Part shown: piece by piece, positions 26,951-35,714 of the stretch
How the letters are laid out: each line of letters begins with the position of its first letter
Numbering within the stretch: the stretch's first letter is position 1
Assembly (NCBI RefSeq): GCF_026627255.1
Contig: NZ_JAPNLM010000023.1
Coordinates: 1 to 64,000, forward strand
Direction of reading: 5' to 3'
DNA length: 64,000 nucleotides
Origin: Streptomyces antarcticus
Lineage (GTDB): Bacteria > Actinomycetota > Actinomycetes > Streptomycetales > Streptomycetaceae
Translations under genes and position numbers: made by a program
The notes under the pieces: generated by a model
What the model saw: the letters and a program-made list of their open reading frames with translations, nothing else
Told to the model about the DNA's origin: nothing
The model's database searches: none

Positions 26951-27967
26951 ATGCCCGAACTGCGTGTCGTGGCCGTCTCAAATGACGGCACACGACTGGT
27001 GCTCAAAGCTGGGGACAGCACGGAGTACACGCTTCCGATCGACGAGCGGCTGCGGGCCGCCGTGCGCAACGACCGCGCACGGCTGAACCAGATCGAGATC
27101 GAGGTCGAGAGCCACCTCCGCCCCCGCGACATCCAGGCCCGCATACGGGCCGGAGCCTCCGCGGAGGAGGTCGCCCAGCTCGCCGGCATCCCCGTCGACC
27201 GCGTACGCCGCTTCGAGGGCCCCGTGCTCGCCGAGCGCGCCTTCATGGCCGAGCGGGCCCGCAAGACGCCCGTGCGCCGGCCCGGCGAGAACACCGGACC
27301 CCAGCTCGGCGAGGCCGTGCAGGAGCGGCTGACGCTGCGCGGCGCCGAGAAGGAATCCGTCCAGTGGGACTCGTGGCGCCGCGACGACGGCACCTGGGAA
27401 GTCCTCCTGGTCTACCTGGTCGCGGGCGAACCGCACTCGGCGAGCTGGACGTACGACCCGCCGCGCCGGCTGGTCGTGGCCGTCGACGACGAGGCCCGCT
27501 CGCTGATCGGCGAGTCGGACGACCTCCCGGCGACGCCCGAGCCGAGCTTCCCGTTCGTGCCCCGGATCGCGCGGCTGCCGCGCGACCGGCCGCTGGACCG
27601 CGCCCTCGACCGCCAGCTGGAGCGGCCCGTCGCGCCCACGCCGGACGCGGAGGAGGAGCGGGACACCCTGACGAGCCTGCTGGAGGCCGTCCCGAGCTTC
27701 CGGGGCGACCTCGTGGTCCCGGACCGCACCGAGCCGCCGGCCGAGGAGCCGGAGGCGGAGGAGCCGCCGGCACCCGCCGCGTCGGCGGGCGCGGGCTCCG
27801 CGTACGCCGACGTCCTGATGCCCCGTACGGTCGCGGGCCACCGCGACCGCCTGACCGGCACCACCGACCGCCAGGCCGAGGCCGACGGGGTCCGCCCCGG
27901 ACGGCGGGCGGCCGTACCCAGCTGGGACGAGATCGTCTTCGGCACCCGCCGCAAGAAGCAGGAGTAG
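26951..27967 (+). CDS. sepH: SepH, FtsZ-interacting cell-division protein (DUF3071)
   Basis: 338 aa from the ATG at 26951, with GGAGGT at 26941-26946. Residues 1-125 form the DUF3071 domain, opening MPELRVVAVSNDGTRLVLK. It contains a helix-turn-helix-like LRPRDIQARIRAGASAEEVA and AGIPVDRVRRFEGPVLAER. Residues about 140-190 form a small beta-rich region (DSWRRDDGTWEVLLVYL). The rest is a charged disordered linker ending in a conserved C-terminal motif (PSWDEIVFGTRRKKQ). In Streptomyces SepH binds FtsZ and promotes filament and ring assembly during sporulation septation. The helix-turn-helix is used for FtsZ contact rather than DNA in published work. The gene is followed by a 19-bp-stem terminator. 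Confidence 0.93.
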   Translation: MPELRVVAVSNDGTRLVLKAGDSTEYTLPIDERLRAAVRNDRARLNQIEIEVESHLRPRDIQARIRAGASAEEVAQLAGIPVDRVRRFEGPVLAERAFMAERARKTPVRRPGENTGPQLGEAVQERLTLRGAEKESVQWDSWRRDDGTWEVLLVYLVAGEPHSASWTYDPPRRLVVAVDDEARSLIGESDDLPATPEPSFPFVPRIARLPRDRPLDRALDRQLERPVAPTPDAEEERDTLTSLLEAVPSFRGDLVVPDRTEPPAEEPEAEEPPAPAASAGAGSAYADVLMPRTVAGHRDRLTGTTDRQAEADGVRPGRRAAVPSWDEIVFGTRRKKQE

Positions 27968-27987
27968 CGTCCGCCGGGCCGCGGTCG

Positions 27988-28026
27988 CGCCGCAGGCACC
28001 CCGCCCAGGGCGGGGTGCCTGCGGCG
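27988..28026. terminator. 19-bp stem terminator between sepH and sulfurtransferase
   Basis: CGCCGCAGGCACCCCGCCC (27988-28006) is the reverse complement of the sequence ending at 28026, with a minimal loop. It sits between convergent genes and overlaps the start of the sulfurtransferase 3' end, so it can work in both directions. Confidence 0.8.
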
Positions 28027-28028
28027 GG

Positions 28029-28883
28029 CTACTCCGGGTCCGGGCCCGTGGCCACCGGGCGGGAGGGGTCGGCGGACCACTCCGACCAGCTGCCGGCGTA
28101 CAGGTCGGCGGTGATGCCCGCCACCTCCAGGGCCAGGACCTGATGGGCGCCGGAAACCCCCGAGCCGCAGTACACGCCGACCGGGGTCCCGTCCGAGGCG
28201 CCGAGCCCGGTGAAGCGGGCGCGCAGTGCCGCCGACGGCAGGAATCGGCCGTCCGGCCCCACGTTCTCCGCGGTCGGCGCCGACAGCGCGCCCGGAATGT
28301 GACCGCCGACCGGGTCGATCGGCTCGACCTCGCCGCGGTAGCGCTCCCCTGCCCGGGCGTCCAGAAGCACCCCCACACGGGCCCGCTCGGCGGCCTGGTC
28401 CGCGTCCAGCAGCCCGACAGCCCCCGGGGTTGGCTTGAAATCGCCTTCCTCCGGAGTCACCCGGTCGGCCGTCACCGCGCCGCCCGCCTCGGTCCAGGCG
28501 GCCAGGCCCCCGTCCAGGACCCGTACCCCCGGGTGACCCGTCCAGCGCAACAGCCACCACGCCCGGGCCGCGGCCCAGCCCTGGCCACCGTCGTACACGA
28601 CCACCGGTGTGCCCGCGGAGACGCCGGCCCGGCGCATCACCGCTCCGAAGGCCTCCGGGTCCGGCAGCGGGTGGCGGCCGCCCGACCCCGCCGGACCTGC
28701 CAGTTCGCGGTCGAGGTCGACGTACACGGCGCCGGGCAGGTGCCCGGCCTCGTACGCCGGCAGCTGGTCGGGGCCGCCGAGCTGCCAGCGGACGTCCAGC
28801 AGGACCGGAGGCCGGGGGCCCGCCAGCTCGCTCTTCAGTTCGGCGGCGGAGAGGATCGCAGAGGTCGCAGTCATGCGGGTCAT
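28029..28883 (-). CDS. Rhodanese-type sulfurtransferase (thiosulfate/3-mercaptopyruvate)
   Basis: 284 aa from the ATG at 28883; an ATG three codons in (28874) has better spacing from GGGAGGAAG and may be the true start. Two rhodanese domains: an inactive N-terminal one (LLDVRWQLGG ... YEAGHLPGAVYVDLD ... VVYDGGQGWAAARAWWLLR) and a catalytic C-terminal one with the active-site Cys in GVYCGSGVSGAH. The loop CGSGVS is closer to the mercaptopyruvate sulfurtransferase CG[S/T]GVT than to the CRKGVT of thiosulfate enzymes. It transfers sulfane sulfur from donor to cyanide or thiol acceptors. Cytoplasmic. Convergent with sepH. Confidence 0.9.
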   Translation of the reverse strand: MTRMTATSAILSAAELKSELAGPRPPVLLDVRWQLGGPDQLPAYEAGHLPGAVYVDLDRELAGPAGSGGRHPLPDPEAFGAVMRRAGVSAGTPVVVYDGGQGWAAARAWWLLRWTGHPGVRVLDGGLAAWTEAGGAVTADRVTPEEGDFKPTPGAVGLLDADQAAERARVGVLLDARAGERYRGEVEPIDPVGGHIPGALSAPTAENVGPDGRFLPSAALRARFTGLGASDGTPVGVYCGSGVSGAHQVLALEVAGITADLYAGSWSEWSADPSRPVATGPDPE

Positions 28884-29070
28884 CTTCCTCCCAGCCCGCC
28901 GCCCGCGGCACGGGGGCGGCGCCCGCGTGACAAGCCCGTCACGGGCGGGGGCGCACCGATCCGGTCATCTCTGCCCCGGGCCCGGCCGATGCGGCGCGGT
29001 CGGGGCGCGCCGAGCCCTCCGGGGTGGAAGCATCAGCACCGGCAAGCGGGACGACGGAGGAGACGCTGAC

Positions 29071-29859
29071 ATGACCGAGGCAGCGAAGGCAACGCGGCGC
29101 ACGCCCGGCACACCGTGCTGGGTGAGCCTCATGGTGCACGGCCTCGGAACCACCGAGGACTTCTACGCGGATCTGTTCGGCTGGGAGTTCGTACCCGGCC
29201 CGGAGCAGCTCGGCCCGTACGTACGGGCCCTGTTGAACGGCAGCGAGGTGGCCGGCATCGGCGAGATGCCACCGGACCGGCACCTGCCGGTGGCCTGGAC
29301 CACGTACCTGGCCACGGACGACGCCGACGCCACCGCCGAGGCGATCCGCTCCTGCGGGGGCACGGTCGCGGTGGGCCCCCTGGACGCCGGCACCGCGGGG
29401 CGGGTGGCCATCTGCTCGGACCCGCTGGGCGCGATCTTCGGGATCTGGCAGGCCCAGACCCCGATGGACACCGGGATGCACGGCGCGCCGGGCACTCCGG
29501 TGTGGAACGAGCTGGTCACCCAGGACACGTCCACGGTCGGCAAGTTCTACGAGCACGTCTTCGGCCACGAGGCCCAGACGCACGCCACCGCCTCCGACGA
29601 CTTCGACTACCTGACCCTGTACCTGGACGGCCGGCCGGTGGCCGCGGTGCACGGGGTCGGACGCTCGCTACCGCACGACCGGGGGCCGCACTGGATGGCG
29701 TACTTCGAGGTCGAGGACACCGACGCCGCCGCCGAGCGGGTCGCGGAGCTCGGCGGCCGGATCGTCGAGCCGCCCCGCGACGGGGTCAGCGGCCGGCTGG
29801 CAGTCGTGGCGGACCCGGAGGGCGCGGTCTTCACCCTGGTGCAGTCGCGGCGGGGGTGA
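29071..29859 (+). CDS. VOC (glyoxalase/dioxygenase fold) family protein, two domains
   Basis: 262 aa from the ATG at 29071, with GGAGGAG 8-14 nt upstream. Two VOC modules are visible: residues 12-125 (CWVSLMVHGLGTTEDFYADLFGWEF ... DPLGAIFGIWQ) and 140-258 (WNELVTQDTSTVGKFYEHVFGHE ... DPEGAVFTLVQ). Each has the family D-P-x-G-A-x-F close. The first domain lacks the usual His of a metal-binding site in strand 1, so a non-enzymatic binding role, for example a resistance protein or PhnB-like, is possible. It is the last core-type gene before the tRNA-Cys and the accessory region. Substrate unknown. Confidence 0.85.
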   Translation: MTEAAKATRRTPGTPCWVSLMVHGLGTTEDFYADLFGWEFVPGPEQLGPYVRALLNGSEVAGIGEMPPDRHLPVAWTTYLATDDADATAEAIRSCGGTVAVGPLDAGTAGRVAICSDPLGAIFGIWQAQTPMDTGMHGAPGTPVWNELVTQDTSTVGKFYEHVFGHEAQTHATASDDFDYLTLYLDGRPVAAVHGVGRSLPHDRGPHWMAYFEVEDTDAAAERVAELGGRIVEPPRDGVSGRLAVVADPEGAVFTLVQSRRG

Positions 29860-30006
29860 GGTCACGCGGGGGCCCGGCCGGTGAGGAGGCGAAGCCCCGC
29901 CGGGCGCCGGCGGAAGGGTGTGACGAGGCCGGAGGGGCAGGGTATTCGGCCGTCCCGCCACACGGCGCCGCCCGGTCGGCGCGAGCGCCGGCCGGGCAGC
30001 CGATGG

Positions 30007-30078
30007 AGACCGTGGCGGGGTTCGAACCCGCGTAACCGGCTTTGCAGGCCGGCCCCTGAGCCGCTCGGGCACACGGTC
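30007..30078 (-). tRNA. tRNA-Cys (anticodon GCA)
   Basis: The minus strand folds as a 72-nt cloverleaf. Acceptor stem GACCGTG/CACGGTC (7 perfect pairs, 30072-30078 with 30008-30014), D stem CCC/GGG, anticodon stem CCGGC/GCCGG with loop CTGCAAA, T stem GCGGG/CCCGC with loop TTCGAAC. The anticodon GCA corresponds to 30043-30045. The discriminator base is U (30007), the identity element for tRNA-Cys. CCA is not encoded. It marks the left end of the accessory stretch that runs to tdk, which is a common type of integration site, though I found no duplicated 3' tRNA fragment. Confidence 0.88.
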
Positions 30079-30520
30079 GTGGTGGTGCTGTTGCTGGTGC
30101 TGGTGTTGCTTCGTCTCTGACCGTACGGGCACGGGTGGCCGCCGGGGAAGGGCGGCGCCCGGGCCGCCATACACCTGACACACGCCGTTCACGCTCGCCC
30201 CGAGGGCCCCTTCCGGCGCACCCGCGTACGGTGACCGCCCCGTTCCGGCGGGAGCTCCGCTCGGGGCGAGGATCAGGACTGCACGGCATCCGGGGGCGAC
30301 TGCCGCCGACGGACGGCGAAGTACCGCCGCCCGGTGGCCGGTTCGGCGAACCCGGCAGCGCCGTCATCGGTGATCGGACCCGTACGGACGCGGCGTCACC
30401 GTACGGCGGTATCGTCAGGCCCGGCCTGGGGTGCCGGCCGTGGTGGATGACCGCCGACCCCAAGTGACCGTCTCCGGCCCGTGGTTGCCCGCCGCGAAGG
30501 ACACAGCGAGTGAGGAACCC

Positions 30521-31639
30521 GTGACCCGCACCACCCCGCCCCGCCCGGTCGACGCCGAGGCTCTGTTCCCCGCCCTCGCCGGGCACCGCCGCACCAGCAC
30601 CCGCCTCCACCCCCGCTCCGGCACCCCGGCCGCCGATGACAGTTCGGTGGCCGGGCCGCTCCTGTGGCCCGCCGGTGAACCGTGGCCCGTGTGCACCGCG
30701 GCCCACCGCAAGGGCAGGGGACACCTGCTGTCGGACGTACGCCTCCGGCGCCGGATCCTCGACGGGGCATGGCACCGCGACCCCGCCACGGGTCCCACCG
30801 ACGCGGAACGCGAGGTCCTCGGCAGCCTCCGGCCGGGACGGCACGCTCCGTACATCGGTGACGCGGATCCGGTCCCGCTCCTCGCCGTCGCGCAGCTCTT
30901 CGCCCGCGATGTCCCGGACCTCACCGGACCGGAGGGCTGCGACCTGCTCCAGGTCCTCTGGTGTCCCTTCGAGGCGCACGGTCCCGACCGGACCGTCGAC
31001 GTCGTACTGAAGTGGCGCCGCGCCGGGGACGTCGGCGGGGTCCTCGCCGTGATGCCGGAGCCCGTGGTGGTGGGCAGGGCCGAATGCGTGCCGAACGCGT
31101 GCGTGCTCCACCCCGAACAAGTGGTGGAGCACGAGTACGAGGGCCTGCTGGACGAGGACCTCCAGGAGTCCGTCGAAGCGTGGGAGGGGGGAGACGACGA
31201 GGGCGAGGACGGCGACGGCAACGGCGATGGCGACAGCGACGGCGCGTGGGGCACCCGCGCCCCGTCCGGCTTCGGCACGTACGAGGAGTACGCGGCCGCC
31301 ATGGCCGCCGCGCACGCGGACGAGGACGCCGAGGTCACCTACCGGGGCGACCTGTCCATCGCGCCCGGCTGGAAGGTCGGCGGCTTCGCCTCGTGGCACC
31401 TCACCGACCCGGCGGACATCGACTGCGGAACCTGCGGAACGCCCATGCCTCCCCTGCTCACGGTGGCCGCCGGTGAATGGGACGGGGGCTGCGAGAGCTG
31501 GATCCCGCTGGAGGACCGGGCCGCCGTACCGGACAGCCGGATCAGCGACCCGACCGGCGTCCACCTCGGCCGCGGCCTGATGCGCGTACACACCTACCCC
31601 GCCTCCCCGGCGCACCCCCACCGGCTCAGCTTCCAGTAG
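30521..31639 (+). CDS. Hypothetical protein with acidic repeat insert (DUF1963-like)
   Basis: 372 aa from the GTG at 30521, with GAGGAA upstream. The N-terminal part has GPLLWPAGEPWPVC, then PLLAVAQLFARDVPDL and DLLQVLWCPFEAH. The C-terminal part has APGWKVGGFASWHLTDP, a CGTCGTPMPPLLTV cysteine pair and ESWIPLEDRAA. This W-P ... Q-x-x-x-x-D-V-P ... G-G-x-x-x-W pattern resembles YwqG/DUF1963 proteins, often found with polymorphic toxins. An Asp/Gly/Glu run at about 230-250 (GDDEGEDGDGNGDGDSDG) looks like a repeat expansion. It is the first gene of the accessory region. A role as immunity or cargo protein is only a guess. Confidence 0.6.
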   Translation: MTRTTPPRPVDAEALFPALAGHRRTSTRLHPRSGTPAADDSSVAGPLLWPAGEPWPVCTAAHRKGRGHLLSDVRLRRRILDGAWHRDPATGPTDAEREVLGSLRPGRHAPYIGDADPVPLLAVAQLFARDVPDLTGPEGCDLLQVLWCPFEAHGPDRTVDVVLKWRRAGDVGGVLAVMPEPVVVGRAECVPNACVLHPEQVVEHEYEGLLDEDLQESVEAWEGGDDEGEDGDGNGDGDSDGAWGTRAPSGFGTYEEYAAAMAAAHADEDAEVTYRGDLSIAPGWKVGGFASWHLTDPADIDCGTCGTPMPPLLTVAAGEWDGGCESWIPLEDRAAVPDSRISDPTGVHLGRGLMRVHTYPASPAHPHRLSFQ

Positions 31640-31863
31640 ACGGTCACCCCGGACGCCGCCGTCACCCCCGTCATCCCGCGGAAGTGGCGGGGGCGATGTG
31701 CGGCGGGTCGTGCGTCAGAGATGACCTCCAGGCGGAAGTCCCCGTGCTCGTCCGCGCGGAGACCGCCCGGGCGGACGGCGGGTGCGGCGGGAAGGCGGGC
31801 GGAGTCCTCGGCACCGGCGACCCGGGCGGGCACCTGGAACTCGGCTCCGGCCAGCGCAGCCAT

Positions 31864-33150
31864 TTACATCTGCCGGAGCCTGTCATTGGCCTCGCCGGGG
31901 GTGAACCGGGCCGGGTCGAACCCCGCCCCGGAGTCAAGGCCAAGCCACCGCACGAGGTCGTCGTGCTCCGTCCACGTCGGATCGGCGAGAGTCCGCTTGA
32001 GGTCTTCATAGGCCTCGGCGCCTCCGCAGTCCTCAGGAGGGCAGGCGCCGGAACCGGCTACGCAGACGGGATAGCTCCGGTCTGCCTCGGCTGCGAGCCG
32101 GTGCTCCACCGTGACGCGGTGGTCCCAGGAGTCACCGAAGTCGTACGTGTACGCAAGGCTCCCTCCCTCCTTGAGCAGGGCGCCGAGAGTGACGCCCCGC
32201 TCGTCCCCGAAGTCGAGGTCGGTGCTGGCCCGGCCGTACTGGACGCCGTCCACGGTGAAGGCGTGCATATGGCTGTTCTCCCAGCCCATGACAGCCTGGA
32301 TCACGGCATGCGCTTGGTCGAGCCGGGCCGCGGCCGACACCAGCACACGTCGCCAGACCGCCGGTTCGACAACGCCCTCCAGATCGATGCGCAGCTGGAA
32401 CACCGGTTCTCCGGGGAGCGGTTCGCCGCGCATCACGGCCACGGCCCGCCTGCCCTGACCGGTCAGCTCCACGGTGTCATCGTCGCTTCGGACGGCCCCG
32501 AGGGCCACGAGTGTGTCGAGCAACAGCCGCACGTCACGGTCGTTGCTACCGCGCCAGCCCCGCAGCCGCTCGGGCGGCACGTCATCGAGGACGTAGGGAG
32601 CGGTCACCGCCTGCCACACCGCTCTGCGCAGCGTGTCGCCGGCGACCGGGCCGCGAGCCTCGTACAACCGATGCAGCAGCGCCCGCAGGCCGGCGGCGTA
32701 CTCCTGCGAGAAGACCGACTCAAGCCACCCCGAGACCAGTACGGCACTCCCGATGCGCGGTACCGCTTCGAAGAGGGCGTTCCACAGGCCGTCGGGCCGG
32801 TCGAGCAGCCGGGCGTTCTTCTTCACCGGCAGCAGACGGCCACCGGCAACCCTCAGCAGTCGGGCGGCCTTGGCCCATTCCACCAGCAGGTTGAGGTGGT
32901 ACAGCTCCTCGCTGGACTTCGTCTTGAACGTCCGGTCACCGATCACCGGGTCCATCTGGTCGCCGGTGTCCAGCAGCTCCACCAAGGTCCGGGCGTCCGC
33001 GAGGGTGATGCGGCCGGTCTGCGTCAATTTCCGTCCCGCGCCGATCCACCCGACCAACTCCCGTACCTGTCCCGCTGACTTGTCATGAGACTCGTCCACA
33101 ACCGCTCCGTTCCGGGCCCTCGCCGCCTCGCCGAACCTACCCTCCCGCAC
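31864..33150 (-). CDS. Plasmid pRiA4b ORF-3-like family protein
   Basis: 428 aa; start at 33150, with an in-frame GTG at 33099 as alternative. The C-terminal half (about 245-400) is the PRiA4_ORF3 domain: VFQLRIDLEGVVEPAVWRRV, then LDQAHAVIQAVMGWENSHMH, LAYTYDFGDSWDHRVTVE, and a Cys-containing CPPEDCGGAEAYEDL, which is the family's metal-like loop. The N-terminal half is an alpha-helical domain often annotated with it (SEELYHLNLLVEWAKAARLL and LTGQGRRAVAVM). The family is found on plasmids and mobile elements, including beside IS elements. Function unknown. It is divergent from the next gene with a gap under 80 bp. Confidence 0.8.
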   Translation of the reverse strand: MREGRFGEAARARNGAVVDESHDKSAGQVRELVGWIGAGRKLTQTGRITLADARTLVELLDTGDQMDPVIGDRTFKTKSSEELYHLNLLVEWAKAARLLRVAGGRLLPVKKNARLLDRPDGLWNALFEAVPRIGSAVLVSGWLESVFSQEYAAGLRALLHRLYEARGPVAGDTLRRAVWQAVTAPYVLDDVPPERLRGWRGSNDRDVRLLLDTLVALGAVRSDDDTVELTGQGRRAVAVMRGEPLPGEPVFQLRIDLEGVVEPAVWRRVLVSAAARLDQAHAVIQAVMGWENSHMHAFTVDGVQYGRASTDLDFGDERGVTLGALLKEGGSLAYTYDFGDSWDHRVTVEHRLAAEADRSYPVCVAGSGACPPEDCGGAEAYEDLKRTLADPTWTEHDDLVRWLGLDSGAGFDPARFTPGEANDRLRQM

Positions 33151-33175
33151 CGCCGTCAGCCGTAGGGTGGTTCCG

Positions 33176-34306
33176 GTGAGCGAGTACCAGTACTACGAGT
33201 TTCAGGCCCTCGACCAGCCACTGAGCGGCGACCAGCGGGAAGCACTGCGGGGCGTTTCCAGCCGTGCCAGGATCACCGCCACCAGCTTCACCAACGAGTA
33301 CCACTGGGGCGACCTGCGGGGGAATCCGCGAAACCTGGTGGAGCGGTACTTCGACGCCCATCTGTACGTCGCCAGCTGGGGCACACACCGGCTGATGCTC
33401 CGACTGCCCCTACAGCGCCTGGCCCTGCCCAGCGTCCAACCGTACGGTCTCGGCCACCACGTCGAAACCTGGGCCACCCGGACCCACCTTCTCCTCGACC
33501 TGACCAGCGAGGACGAGGGCGGCGACTGGGTCGAGGGAGCCGACGATTCGCTGGCCGAGGTCATCGGCGTACGCGAGGAACTCGCCACCGGCGATATGCG
33601 GCCCCTCTATCTGGCGTGGCTCTCCGCCCTCTCTGCCTGGGAAGCCGAGGACGACGACGAAGAGGAGTACCGGTCCGCCCTGGAGCCTCCCGTCCCCGCC
33701 GGCCTGGGCGAACTCACGGCTCCGCAAAGCGCGCTCGCGGACTTCCTGCGCGTCGACACCGACCTGCTCGCTGTCGCCGCACGGAGCAGCACCGCGGCGC
33801 CGGAACCCGCGGCCGGTCTGACACGCAAGGAGCTCGCGCGACTCGTCTCCGCCCTCCCGGACAAGGAGAAGGACGCCCTGCTGCTGCGCCTCGCCCTGGG
33901 CCCGGAACCCCACTTGCACAGCGAACTCCTGCACCGTCTGCGGGAAACCTCCACCCCGGCGACCGCACCCGGTCACCGGACCGCCGCCCAGCTGCTGGAT
34001 GCGGCGCACACCCGCCGCGCCGAGCGCCGCGGCCACGCCGAACGCGACCGGCTGCGAGCCCGCGCCACACGCCTGACCGCACTCGCCGCCGAGGCGGACG
34101 TCATCTGGAACCAGGCCGAAGCACACATCGCCTCCAAGAAGACCAGTGCCTACGAGGCGGCTGTCGCCCTCCTTCATGACCTGCGCGATGCCTGCGCTCA
34201 CGCCGGACACGGTGTCGATTTCCAGCAGCGTCTGGGGCTCCTGCGCGACACCTACCGGGGCCGGCCCGGCCTCATCCGCCGTCTCGACAGTCACGGTCTC
34301 CGGTAA
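33176..34306 (+). CDS. Hypothetical protein of the YYEF-type family (often next to SWIM zinc-finger genes)
   Basis: 376 aa from the GTG at 33176 (VSEYQYYEFQALDQPLSG); the ORF also has a GTG three codons earlier. Residues 1-100 match a conserved N-terminal block I remember from actinobacterial proteins beside SWIM zinc-finger genes: ALRGVSSRARITATSFTNEY HWGDL, then YFDAHLYVASWGTHRLMLRL. An acidic stretch (EAEDDDEEEY) follows, then helical regions with LTRKELARLVSALPDKEKDA and a long Arg/Ala coiled coil. The expected SWIM partner is not visible here. The function is not established. It is convergent with tdk copy A 28 bp away, so it abuts the toxin array. Confidence 0.6.
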   Translation: MSEYQYYEFQALDQPLSGDQREALRGVSSRARITATSFTNEYHWGDLRGNPRNLVERYFDAHLYVASWGTHRLMLRLPLQRLALPSVQPYGLGHHVETWATRTHLLLDLTSEDEGGDWVEGADDSLAEVIGVREELATGDMRPLYLAWLSALSAWEAEDDDEEEYRSALEPPVPAGLGELTAPQSALADFLRVDTDLLAVAARSSTAAPEPAAGLTRKELARLVSALPDKEKDALLLRLALGPEPHLHSELLHRLRETSTPATAPGHRTAAQLLDAAHTRRAERRGHAERDRLRARATRLTALAAEADVIWNQAEAHIASKKTSAYEAAVALLHDLRDACAHAGHGVDFQQRLGLLRDTYRGRPGLIRRLDSHGLR

Positions 34307-34333
34307 CTCGGCCGCGGGGACGGAAGGAGACGG

Positions 34334-34936
34334 TCAGGCGTGGTTGACCGGGAGGACGTCCGGCGAGAGCGCGCCCGCGTGGGCCGCGGCCGAGGTCATC
34401 CGCTTGCGGTGGTGGCGGCGGCAGAGGACCTCGTAGCCGATCTCCTCCGCCGGGCGGTTCACGTCGCCGACGACGACCTGGGCGCCCTCGACCACCATCT
34501 CGCCGCCCACCGTGCGGGCGTTGTGCGTGGCGCGGGCGCCGCACCAGCACAGCGCCTCCACCTGGAGCTGCTCCAGGCGGTCCGCCAGCTCGATCAGGCG
34601 CTGCGAGCCGGGGAATAGCTTGGTGCGGAAGTCCGTGGTGATGCCGAACGCGAAGACGTCCAGGCCCAGGTCGTCCACGATGCGCGCCAACTGGTCGATC
34701 TGGTCGGGCGCGAGGAACTGGGCCTCGTCCACGATCACGTAGTCCGCCTTGCCACCCTTCGAGAGCTGGGCGATCAGGTACGCGTACAGATCCATCCCCT
34801 CCGGCGCCTCCACCGCCTCCGTCACCAAGCCCAGACGAGACGACAACTTGCCCTCTCCCGCCCGGTCGTCACGGGTGAAGATGACGCCTTGGAGACCACG
34901 CGCATCACGGTTGTGCGCGATCTGGAGAGCCAGAGT
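34334..34936 (-). pseudogene. tdk: Thymidine kinase copy A, 5'-truncated (lacks P-loop)
   Basis: This 603-bp segment encodes codons 17 to the end of Tdk (TLALQIAHNRD ... DEAQFLAPDQ ... VLPVNHA) without indels relative to the intact gene at 46035-46685. The first 16 codons, including the start and Walker A (GTMDCGKS), are replaced by an unrelated sequence reading VGGWSRKK, so ATP binding should be lost. Comparing by eye, the 3' two-thirds (34334-about 34790) differ from intact tdk at only about five positions. The 5' third (about 34800-34936) differs at roughly 20, mostly synonymous, positions. It forms the left boundary of the toxin array; see the findings. Confidence 0.88.
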
Positions 34937-34992
34937 TTTCTTTCTCGACCATCCACCAACTCGCACCAGGTCAATCTCGACTGCGGCGGCCC
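34937..34992. repeat. Shared unit terminus, copy at tdk A truncation
   Basis: The core reads (minus strand) GTTGGTGGATGGTC at 34947-34960, followed by AGAAAGAA-like bases and then tdk codon 17. It is identical in its 14-bp core to 39484-39497. The next bases retain partial similarity (for example CxGGTCA and CGACxGxGGCGGCC), fading after about 55 bp. Confidence 0.7.
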
Positions 34993-35261
34993 CACATAGT
35001 GAGGCGGCAGGCTGCACAGTGTGGGACGGGGTGTCTGGGCGGCTGGCTGGCGGTCACGAGACCATGGCGCTCAGGCATGGAGCGCCTTTCGCTTTTCGCG
35101 TGGGAAGGGCCCGCAGCGGCCTGGACGCGGTCCTCGCCAACCGAACAGGGGCGGGCAACACCTGCCCGCAGGCTCCAGTTCTCCAGCCTGGGCGACCCTC
35201 CGTCGGGGGCGTCTCAGATGGCCGCGCATATGATCATCTATACCTACGGGAAGGGTGGGAC

Positions 35262-35705
35262 ATGACGGGGGAGTTCAATCGGGAGTGGGGTCGGTCCCGC
35301 GTCGGCGCAACCGATCAGCAGGTGGACATGCGGTTGAACGGTGCTGGGGATCCCCATGTTCCCTTGGCGCCCGGAGGATCCGGGGGCTTCGGTTCCACGC
35401 CGGCCGAGAAGACGGCGGCGGCCAACACGATCGAGACCGAGCTGGAGCCGAACAGCAAGAAGGCCACGGAACACGCCGACGAGTCGACCGACGCGGCGGT
35501 CAAGGAGTTCGACGGCTGGGACACCGCCGCGGGCCTGAAGAAGGTCGCAGACACCTGGGACAAGCAGGTCAAGAATCTGATGGGCCGCCTCGCGTCCGAG
35601 AAGAGTGCGCTGCGCGGTGCCTCCGGCCTTTTCGTACGCAATGACATCGGCCTGGGCAATCAGTTCAAGCCGATCGGTTCCCAGTCGAAGCTGAACGGGC
35701 TGTAG
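35262..35705 (+). CDS. Small WXG100/ESX-like helical protein
   Basis: 147 aa from the ATG at 35262, with GGAAGGGTGGGA directly upstream and a TATACC -10-like element in an unusually AT-rich patch (35228-35245). After a Gly/Pro-rich leader, residues 50-125 are two helices around KEFDGWDTAAGLKKVADTWD and NLMGRLASEKSALRGASGLF. This is the short helical-hairpin format of type VII (ESX) substrates or partners, although the W-x-G turn is not canonical. The family is not recognised. It is 9 bp upstream of the 476-aa WXG protein in the same direction, the usual place for a secretion partner. Confidence 0.6.
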   Translation: MTGEFNREWGRSRVGATDQQVDMRLNGAGDPHVPLAPGGSGGFGSTPAEKTAAANTIETELEPNSKKATEHADESTDAAVKEFDGWDTAAGLKKVADTWDKQVKNLMGRLASEKSALRGASGLFVRNDIGLGNQFKPIGSQSKLNGL

Positions 35706-35714
35706 GGGTAGCAG

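Noticed and set aside
31594..31863. 89-aa minus-strand reading frame directly after the pRiA4b-like gene
   Set aside because: Its ATG abuts the upstream stop, but the translation is Ala/Arg-rich with no family resemblance and lies antisense to the end of the DUF1963-like gene.
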